DNA from: Zygnema cylindricum
Lineage: Eukaryota; Streptophyta; Zygnematophyceae; Zygnematales; Zygnemataceae
Assembly: GCA_037447655.1 (NCBI GenBank)
Contig: JBBHKE010003455.1
Location: 791,560-855,559 of the forward strand
Length of the DNA: 64,000 bases
Direction of reading: 5' to 3'
Made by a program: the position numbers and the translations under genes. Positions within the stretch are counted from its first letter, which is position 1. The number at the start of each line of letters is the position of its first letter. The notes under the pieces were generated by a model. It saw nothing but the letters and a program-made list of their open reading frames with translations. It made no database searches and was not told the DNA's origin. Positions 56,648 to 64,000 of the stretch are shown in pieces.

Positions 56648-58148
56648 CTAAATATTACCGAAAAGAGGCGGTCGAACAATTGGCTGAAGCTTTTGATCAA
56701 TCTCAACTTTCGAAGCCGATTTTCCGCAATTTGTTGAAATGTCTTCGACGGTAATAAGACCTTCGAAAGATTTCATGAATCGGGAAGACATCCTAATATT
56801 TTCCCAAATCCCAATTCAGCTTTATGTAAGCATTATTATAACTTTTTAAACACATGCTAAACGACATACTATTCGGATCTGTTTAAAACAAACTCAACAT
56901 TAACAATTCAATGGATACATATCTCATCGGATAAAAGTACAAAAAGGACTTGATTCTCCAAAAATTAAACATGAAACAAAATCACTTCAATTCAATTCAA
57001 CTCTATTCAATTCATTTTCATTCAAGTCAATTCACAAGGTTGAGAAGTTCAAAACTTATGGGAGTTTAGAAGAAAAATCTCACAATTGAAGACGGACAGT
57101 TTGGTTCATGTTATCGATAAAACAGTTGTACTTTAAATCGTAACGTCCGGAAAAATTCAGAAATTTCCATCTCATAAAGTGAGTTAGAAGAAAATGATCT
57201 CCACAATCTTCGACTTCGACGCTTACGCAATTTCGGAACATTTTTGAACCATTGTTGAGATCGGAAAGTAAACGGAAAACGGTAAGCGGGGAAATGTCCA
57301 GTTTTAAGGTTACGTGGAGATGGTACACTTTGTCCTGAAGAGGAAATCAAAAGAATAGAATGAGGAGAGGGGAGGAGAGGGAGGGGGAGGAGAAAGGGGA
57401 GGAGAGGGGGGGAGGGCGAGCGGGAGGAGAGGGTTGGAGAGAGAGGGAGGGGGGTGGAAGGTGAGACGAGAGGGCAAGGGCGAGGGCGAGGGTGAGGGTG
57501 AGGGCGAGGGTGAGGGTGAGGGTGAGAGGAAGGGAGAGGGAGAGAGGGAAAGGTGGAGAAAGATAGAGAGATAGAGAGAGAGAGAATGACATCCATAATC
57601 CATTTCCTAATTCCACACACGAATCACTCCTCTAGAAACAGGCTTTTTTGGTTATTTATCATTTGTCCTCTTCTGAGAACTCACTTCTTTTGTTACTTTG
57701 ACTTTTGGCGCTTCCAAAATAAAATCTTCATCCGTCGGATCCTTGAAATCTTCGTATTTCTTCGAAGTTACACTTTTTTTTGTCAATGGTTTTCGGCTGC
57801 CAATAAAAACCGATTAAAAACTAAAATATATATAAGTATGCAATTATTGTATTAAATTCTACAGCATATTATATTTATTACTATAACATTGTAGATACAT
57901 AATTATATATATATATAAAAATAATTAAATAATTATAAAAAGGCAAAGCTATAACAAAAGAATAGGAAGAACAAAAAATTAAGCACCTAGAAAGGAAATA
58001 TCGGTAAAGAAAACCAAAAAACAAGAAAGAAAAACAGTATAACATTTGAATAAGCAAAGAAAACCAAATTGTTTCTGAAAATTACTCACCTTGGGTAAAC
58101 ATCGAGAGCATCCAAAGAACATTTCTCCAAAAACATATTTTGGACCAT
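56648..58148 (-). CDS. DUF220-like (START-like fold) protein, four coding exons
   Basis: Exons on the minus strand are 58148-58090, 57796-57685, 57334-57084 and 56792-56648. They sum to 567 nt, an uninterrupted 188-codon frame plus stop. Donors are GTGAGT, GTGAGT and GTGAGA; acceptors are TTGGCAG, CTCTTCAG and ATATTAG, and all phases agree. Exon 1 gives MVQNMFLEKCSLDALDVYP. Exon 3 has VTLKLDISPLTVFRLLSDLN and RWKFLNFSGRYDL. Exon 4 has RFMKSFEGLITVEDI and SKVEIDQKLQPIVRPPLF. From memory of the family, WRFL-x2-SG, FMKKFEG-x-W-K-VE and SKV-x2-DQ-x2-QP with trailing prolines are plant DUF220 hallmarks, a START-like lipid-binding fold of unknown role. The 3' end could instead splice to 56442-56285. 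A probable 5' UTR intron lies at about 58181-58250. Confidence 0.72.
57472..57525 (+). repeat. GGGYGA hexamer array in an intron
   Basis: Nine tandem hexamers (GGGCAA, GGGCGA, GGGTGA) sit in a 230-bp purine-rich stretch (57357-57580). It lies wholly in the second intron of the DUF220-like gene (57335-57684). The plus strand is G-quadruplex-prone; the transcript carries the C-rich strand as a long pyrimidine tract before the acceptor. Confidence 0.88.
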
Positions 58149-58251
58149 CTTGAAATTTTAATTTTGCTCAATTAATCTGAAAAAAAAAGACTTGTTTGGA
58201 ATCTAGCTGTGTGAATTCGAATTTAGTTAACTTGCCAAATAGATTTTACCT

Positions 58252-59757
58252 TGGATTCTTTTAAGTTAACTTAAATTGTACAAATTACTTAAAGAATTGT
58301 GAATAAAATTTCACCTAAATGTAATGATCCTCCAAGGATGAAAATTTAAAGTGGACTTTAAAGCTATACAATAGGCTTTTGGGTTCATATACTAGAAGAC
58401 AAATAAAACTCAAGAAAACCCTACAAGCTGTGCATTAGGTTGCGAATTTGGACATTTTTGAAATTGCTTGATAAATCTCCGGTTTTGTCGTCTACTTCAC
58501 TTCACTATCAAAACCGAATCGTCGTTTTGAGTCTAAATCGTAGGATCCGTACACTTGGCTGGGTATATTTTACACGCGGTCAGTTTTAGTCTCCAACTCT
58601 CCATCAACATGAGGTCGAATCTCTTCAAAAAAAATCGTAAATCTTCGAAGATTCTGTACTTGTGGTTCACAATCTCTCTTGACAACACCTCATTTTTGTA
58701 CATCACTGGTGGTCCACAAGTCCACGTTCTCGTACTTGCTGAAAAAAATTAGCCAATTAGGAGTCTTGGCAACCGCTCCACTGACATTCAAATTTGTCAA
58801 CTTCTGACAACCTGCTCAGTTTTTGTCTTTTTCTGTAAATTTTTCTGTGGCGGGCTTTTTACAGCTTCTGTCACCAGAAACGGAGATTTTATACATGAGA
58901 TTTTACAGGACTGCATTTTTACACGTGGTTTACTTAGACGTAACGTACTTTTTCTAATTAAAACAGCGTGAATGTCGGGAAAAAATATGAAAAAATGGTG
59001 CAAATTTTACGGGAAGTAAAACGTATATCCGTACGAAAAGCATTATGTTGACCTTCGCAGAAGCTTCCAAGCAGTTGGGCAGAAAGTGGACCTTTTGTCG
59101 AAAGCCTGAAACTTGAAAGTGAAGCAAGGAAACAAAACATTTTATTGGCTGTCCGTTCCCGCCTGACGCCTGCCCGTACTTTCAGTAGAAAAACTCACAA
59201 AAAAAATCATATGAATTGGTTAAAATTTTGTCGTTCTTATTCAGTTCCATTCAAGAAAGTCAAGACATTCAAGAAACGAAAAGTCTAGGAAGATTCACTT
59301 GAGTTGACTATGGTTTGGATTTTACGCTCCGGTGCAAATTTTTTAACAAAGATTAGGTAATCGGTCCAAAAAAGTGGCCCGATTCATGCTCGATTTGGCT
59401 CCTAGGTTTGCGGGCGTCGTCCCTACGGTCTCTCCTAAATAGCCGCGCGGCAAGTACAAACAAAAGAAAAATAAACACGGGAGGATTTGGACGTTTTTTT
59501 GTTTTGCGGGCTGTTTTATGTGTCTCCATTTATTTTTTTTAGGATCAGCTCCCGAATTGGACGAATCGATATCTTTTTTTCGAAAGATAAAACCGTTTTT
59601 TGATATTTAGGGGCAGCTTTGGTGCTGTAAAAACAGGCGGATCTGATTAATCCGCGGCTTTATCAGTTTATCCCGGCCAATGAGCTTTCAGAGGTTATAG
59701 TTTAACCGGTTTTCTCACTTTGCTTTTCAAAAATAGATTTTATCGAGCGTGAAATAA
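58252..59757. other. Upstream region of the DUF220-like gene and unassigned DNA
   Basis: The first few hundred bases should hold the 5' UTR and promoter of the minus-strand gene; TATAGC near 58366 on the minus strand is a possible TATA box. Beyond about 58560 I recognise nothing. Confidence 0.35.
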
Positions 59758-59890
59758 GGGTACGTCCCCATGTATTAAAGTACATACTTTTCTCTGTCTT
59801 TTTGCCCTAAAATTCAGGGAACTTTGAAAAAAACTTTAGCCGTACGAGAAAATCATTTTTACCAAAGTAAAGTGAACGTCAATTCATACT
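59758..59890. repeat. PIF-like MITE fragment (PIF4)
   Basis: GGGTACGTCCCCATGTATTA and the next 115 bp match the left end of PIF2 at 60175. The match ends at about 59890. TAA precedes it, and ACCCTAA occurs at 59941-59947, which could mark a deleted copy. Confidence 0.65.
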
Positions 59891-60174
59891 AGAAGTTCCA
59901 TCACGCAACTTATTTCAGCAACATGTACTGTACTGTAGTAACCCTAAGGTAGGTGTCTGAGGGAGAAGGACAACTTTGGTCGTGGTTCCAGGTAACAATG
60001 TACTTTTGCAGGATGGCGTGGCGTTTATGAGTGTCGTAAGCGTAAGGAACAACGAGGAAAACGGATTTGACAGAAACTGATTGGTGACGGATGACAGGCG
60101 GTCAGACGTCCGTACAGGTTCTGGAAATCCAGGCAGGTTTTTTTGTGGTCCAAGTACACCGTGTATCGCTATTA

Positions 60175-61662
60175 GGGTACGTCCCAATGTATTAAAGTAT
60201 CTACTTTTCTTGGCCTTTTTGCTCTAAAATTCAGGGAACTTTGACAAAAACTTTAGCCGTACGAGAAAATCATTTTTACCAAAGTAGAGTGAACGTCAAT
60301 TCATACCTTGGATGTACGGCATGTTTGTCGTCATGTGAACGCATTTTGGCGTTTTCTCCTTTTGGACCCCCGGGCAAGAGAATCCAGCCCAAAAAAAAAC
60401 TTCATCCAAAATCACCTCGAGGGGGTGATTTTAGTTCAAGTACACCGTCAATCGCAATTAGAGTAAATGAATAAATAGCGTAAAAAAAAAAATAGTGTTA
60501 TTAACACTAATCGGGAATTTTTTTTTTTGAAAAAAAATATATATACTAATTAATCCCTAACTGTAATTTGGGTTGTCAATAATAAATAACCCGCCCTTTC
60601 GATGTCTACAGTAATCTGTGTATCCTTTCAAAATCTGACAATTCGTACGCCGTCGCGCTGTTCACACGGTCGACGGACGAACATATGAGAACGTGATTTT
60701 TGTCGACGAGTTTGCATCTCTTTCTTCCAGTGCACATTCACATGTGTGCGCAATAATGTTAAGTGTCTTTTTATGCCTTTGTAATTCAAAAAGTACCATT
60801 TCGTACGGAGATTCCCTGTCCGTACGCCACACTATTTCCATCGCAGTGTACTTTCCTTATTAACGCTAATTGAAAAAAAAACCTAATTAGAATAATGGAA
60901 AAAATAAAATTATGGATTGTATTTCGGGTTTTTTTTTTTGAAAAAGGGCACCGAATTGGTGCTATATACTCTAATAGCGATTGACGGTGTACTGCCCAAA
61001 CAGCGAATGAAGAACGAACCACGCACGCGCCACACGAGTGTGAATTTTTTTGGACGAGGGAGAGTCCTCGCTATTTTTCCCCGTGTCCGTCACGCGCGTG
61101 TACGGAAAAAAATTTGCAGGGGTCTCGAACCTCCACTTTCATTCATGGGTCCTTCGCATAATTTTTCGTCGTCGTCGCCTCTCCCCTCTCCCTCTCACAC
61201 TATCGCTTTTACATCTCACTTTTTAGAATGAGGCACGACAATATTGGTACAAAATGAAATGTCTTTTAAAACATATTTTTTGACAATTTTTAGGTATTTT
61301 TTTAATGGCAGATCGGTGAGAAAAGTAAAAAAAAAATCGGTAAACCGGAAAGTTATTGAATCAGTGACGTCGACGTTGTCACAAGTGAGAATGACGTCAC
61401 AATGTCACCAAACACTAAACATCTACAAATTCACAAATATCTAAACGTCTACAACCGTCACTGTTTTTGTTGGCGTCACCAATCGTCGGAAGTTTCGTAG
61501 CCGGCTTCAACCGTCACAAGGTTGTACCTACGTCTACAACTGTCACATATCAAAGTTCCGATTTCATTTTCGCACATAGGGACCCTCTTCAAAGTAGTAA
61601 GGAGAATCTTTACTACAATCCAAAATACTTTATCAAAGTACCGATTACATGGGGGCGTACCC
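60175..61662. mobile_element. PIF/Harbinger-like MITE, copy PIF2 (net 939 bp), hosting M4
   Basis: GGGTACGTCCCAATGTA and TACATGGGGGCGTACCC are the ends, with TTA on both sides (60172-60174 and 61663-61665). It is in opposite orientation to PIF1 and alignable throughout, apart from the M4 insertion. The segment at 61040-61200 has GTCGTCGTCGCCTCTCCCC, as in PIF1. Confidence 0.9.
60443..60989. mobile_element. TA-flanked MITE, copy M4 (547 bp)
   Basis: CACCGTCAATCGCAATTAG and CTAATAGCGATTGACGGTG form the ends, with TA at 60441-60442 and 60990-60991. PIF1 shows the empty site (GGGCGGTACTTAAACTG near 4110 on the opposite strand). Confidence 0.9.
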
Positions 61663-61866
61663 TTAGTGTTAACAATTTTTTCTCCACTAAAATCATCTTT
61701 TCTCAGGACACACTTGTCCGATTTTCCATTTGAGGGCGCCAACCGGAAGCTTAGAATTGTATCTTTCAATCACAACCGTCAGATCCACAATTGGACATGT
61801 GCGTACTGAGAAAAAATGTTTTAAGTGAAGAAAAAAATATTAACGCTAATAGCGACTCACCGTGTA

Positions 61867-62520
61867 ACTAATGGCGAACTGGAAACAAAAAGCGTCAACA
61901 CGACAAATGCATGCGACAGCTTACATCAATAAGAAATGACGTGGATAGCGAAATAGAGACAGATTAAAGGCGCAATCATGACGAATACGATATTGTAGAT
62001 GGGAGTTGCCGATATGCATTCGTGTCACGCTGATACAAGCGGTAGAGGTCACAATCGGGTACCCGAATCTTTACCCAACCGGTACTCGACCGCCCGCGTC
62101 GGATCAAAACGGATTGGGTGCCAAATTTTGGGGGCCGGCCAGATTCGGGCGGGTGATTCGAAAAAAAAGAAAAAATAGGGTAGAGTCGGGTGAGCAAAAA
62201 ATGAAAAAAATGAAAGTTTTGTACTCTGCATACTACCCAACATTAATGTACTTTCTACTCTTGGTATCGTGGAAGGTATAAGGGAGATTTAAAGTACCAT
62301 TAATTTGTACATATTAGGGTACAGGCGGGTACGAGTAGTCGCTAGAAATGAGTTTCGGTTAACTTTTATTTTGTAAACACGTATCATGTAACAGTCAACA
62401 ATTTAGGAGAGTGACATAACTAGATCGGCTATCGGGTGTTCAGATTTTGAAAAAAAAAAATGTGGGATTAGGGTATCGGAAATTTTGACTTTTGCGACCT
62501 TTGACCGTTACACAACACTA
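61867..62520. other. Unassigned DNA with a hAT-like end
   Basis: ACACAACACTA at 62510-62520 is the same as the right end of the hAT element at 38613, and GGGTACCCGAAT-type motifs occur near 62058. I cannot find a matching left end or an 8-bp duplication. Confidence 0.35.
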
Positions 62521-63037
62521 CACCGTGAATCGCTTATACTGTTGAGAAATTATTAGTGAAAAGAAAACATTGCAGTAGTGTTATTAACGATATATATGGC
62601 TTCATGACCACGCGCCAACAAAATATTAACTCTAATCTATACTTCCTACACTCAGTAGGATACACATTCTCACAGTGTAGCCCCTCCAACATGTGTTCAC
62701 ATAGTCGACGTTTGAACATGTGAGAACTAGTTTGCGTGATTTCTCCCATCTTTATTACTAAGAATTAATTATGAGAGAGTTTTCCCTTGTCAGTGAAACT
62801 CACGTCTCGGTGTCGTTGTCTGACACTTTTTCTGTACGTTTGTATCAGAAAACGAGCAGTTTTAGTACGGGTTGGCACATTTCATACATTACACTATTAA
62901 AAAACCGACCAAATTATAATCAATGATGCTAATTAAACAGTTCTTTCAATTACTGTTGTTACTTCTATTTAAGGTTCAAGGCTCAAAATTTAAGGGTGCA
63001 AATATAGTGATATTAACATTAAAAGCAATTCATCATG
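62521..63037. mobile_element. TA-flanked MITE, copy M6 (517 bp)
   Basis: CACCGTGAATCGCTTAT at the left and a decayed AAGCAATTCATCATG at the right, with TA outside both (62519-62520 and 63038-63039). Confidence 0.7.
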
Positions 63038-63259
63038 TACCGTAGTATTTAGCTAGGTTTCCTAGTAGTGTAGTGTTACGCGTCCTTATGCTACCGTCGG
63101 TATATTTGGGATGTGCTCTAAAGTGGTATCAAGTTTTCTCTCAGAATGATAAATGGTCTTGATCTCGTTTCCTATATCTCCGACAAACGAATAAAAACCA
63201 CCTAGCTGTAACTCGACCTTAGCAGTATTATCTGCGAAGCGTCAAGGTATAATATGTTA

Positions 63260-63763
63260 CAATGATGTGAATGCAATTAGAGTTAAGAAATAATTAGTGT
63301 AAATAGCGATTAGTGTTGTTAACTCTATTTTTAGTTCAAAGCCAACCCAACAAAATCAGCGTAGTTTATACACCAACACTAATTTGGATACAAATGCGCA
63401 TAATGTTGTCGCCATGGTATGTGTTGACATATTCAACTCTTAAAAGTGTGAGAACACATTCTTGCAGTTTTTGCTCGTCTGTGTGATCGGGAATCAAATC
63501 TTACTACACTTTTTCGTGCTAACACTCTCAAATTCCCATGACGACCCTTTTGTATATTTATACTAATGACGAGCAATTTTAGTACGGACTGACACATTTC
63601 GTCTATTACACTATTTATAAACAGTTGAAATTAGAGTAATTAACACTCATTACACAATACCAATATTACGGTAAATATTGAGTGATGAATTCTACTTTAG
63701 ATTCGAGTGATAAAACTTGGAGGTTTCGAATTCACGTTATTAACCCTAAAAGCGATTCAGGAG
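63260..63763. mobile_element. TA-flanked MITE, copy M7 (about 504 bp)
   Basis: The left end GTGAATGCAATTAGAGTTAA and right end TTAACCCTAAAAGCGATTCA are inverted with small indels. TA flanks both sides. It is the most diverged copy. Confidence 0.55.
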
Positions 63764-63959
63764 TACTTGTTGTATAGGGCCATGGAGAATGATCCAAATG
63801 AATGTATGGTATTCCTTTGTGTTTTGTTCATTTGTACGTAGATTACAAAAGACACCTCAACGATCTTCGTGCATTTTGTCCATAAGTTTTTGCTTTATTT
63901 GGCATACGTTTTTTTCTTGAGGTGCTTGTAATTGTGCGGACATATTTATTGGCACTAAG

Positions 63960-64000
63960 TGAAACTCTGAGACCTCCATAAGTCCTCAGAGTGGACAGCT
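63960..64000 (-). repeat. Start of a Copia-2 family LTR, cut by window end
   Basis: TGAAACTCTGAGACCTCC and the next bases match the left edge of the Copia-2 LTRs (10556 and 15943). No primer site lies to its left, so it is the outer end of a 3' LTR or a solo LTR. Confidence 0.85.

Larger units (their letters stand above)
60157..61864. mobile_element. TA-flanked MITE, copy M5, hosting PIF2
   Basis: CACCGTGTATCGCTATTAG at the left and CTAATAGCGACTCACCGTG at the right, with TA at 60155-60156 and 61865-61866. Without PIF2 it is only about 217 bp, shorter than its relatives, so it is internally deleted. Confidence 0.8.

Noticed and set aside
57472-57525. Interstitial telomere repeat
   Set aside because: The unit is GGGYGA, not TTTAGGG or TTAGGG.
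57111-57620. Minus-strand frames rich in PHPHPRP and SLSLS
   Set aside because: They read through the intron's pyrimidine tract; the spliced gene model uses a different frame here.
59758-59944. A complete 187-bp PIF-like MITE with TAA duplications
   Set aside because: The right end does not match the family terminal repeat well; the flanking TAA could be chance, so I list only the matching left fragment.

Overview
This is a eukaryotic nuclear window, most likely from a green plant of the streptophyte line. The evidence is plant-type Ty1/copia and Ty3/gypsy elements, a 72-bp phase-2 leucine-rich-repeat exon of the kind found in plant LRR receptor kinases, and an intron-split gene resembling the plant DUF220 (START-like) family. 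The species cannot be named from sequence alone. The window is dominated by transposons, AT-rich between elements, and contains no rRNA, no convincing tRNA gene and no bacterial features.

Layout. 1-4608: unassigned DNA, a TA-flanked MITE (1889-2427), a 49-bp GC-rich minisatellite (2742-3145) and a PIF/Harbinger-like MITE (3448-4382). 4609-17765: one plus-strand copia element with a perfect ATGTT target duplication; a related solo LTR sits in its integrase (7393-7775) and a complete minus-strand copia (10556-17007) sits in its 3' LTR. 17771-20268: intergenic DNA with a fold-back. 20269-23478: a truncated minus-strand copia ending at a (CT)37 tract. 25044-34300: an LTR-like repeat split by a PIF/Harbinger-like MITE (TSD TTA), itself split by a chromovirus-like gypsy (25520-33289, TSD GTAGA). 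36466-39128: a second copy of the same LTR-like repeat, hit by two TA MITEs, one of which holds a hAT element with TSD CAAATTAG. 41788-41859: an LRR exon. 43490-43965: a copia integrase scrap. 44264-54038: a composite copia locus with TSD AAGCT, an inverted partial copia and a duplicated RT segment. 56648-58148: the only convincing host gene, with four coding exons on the minus strand. 59758-63763: more MITEs, including TA-MITE inside PIF inside TA-MITE. 63960-64000: the start of another LTR.

The most interesting common thread is how the copia elements prime and start. In all five copia units whose 5' junction is visible, the sequence after the 5' LTR is not the usual tRNA 3'-end primer site. 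It is GGTTATGGGC-like and complementary to the anticodon loop of initiator tRNA-Met, as in the half-tRNA priming of Drosophila copia. In each case gag starts inside the LTR, 18 to 59 nt before the boundary, so the primer site is also gag coding sequence. One element reads the same site in a different frame from the other four. The gypsy element has an ordinary iMet 3'-end primer site. Nearly all element genes are broken by stops and frameshifts, so these are old, inactive copies.
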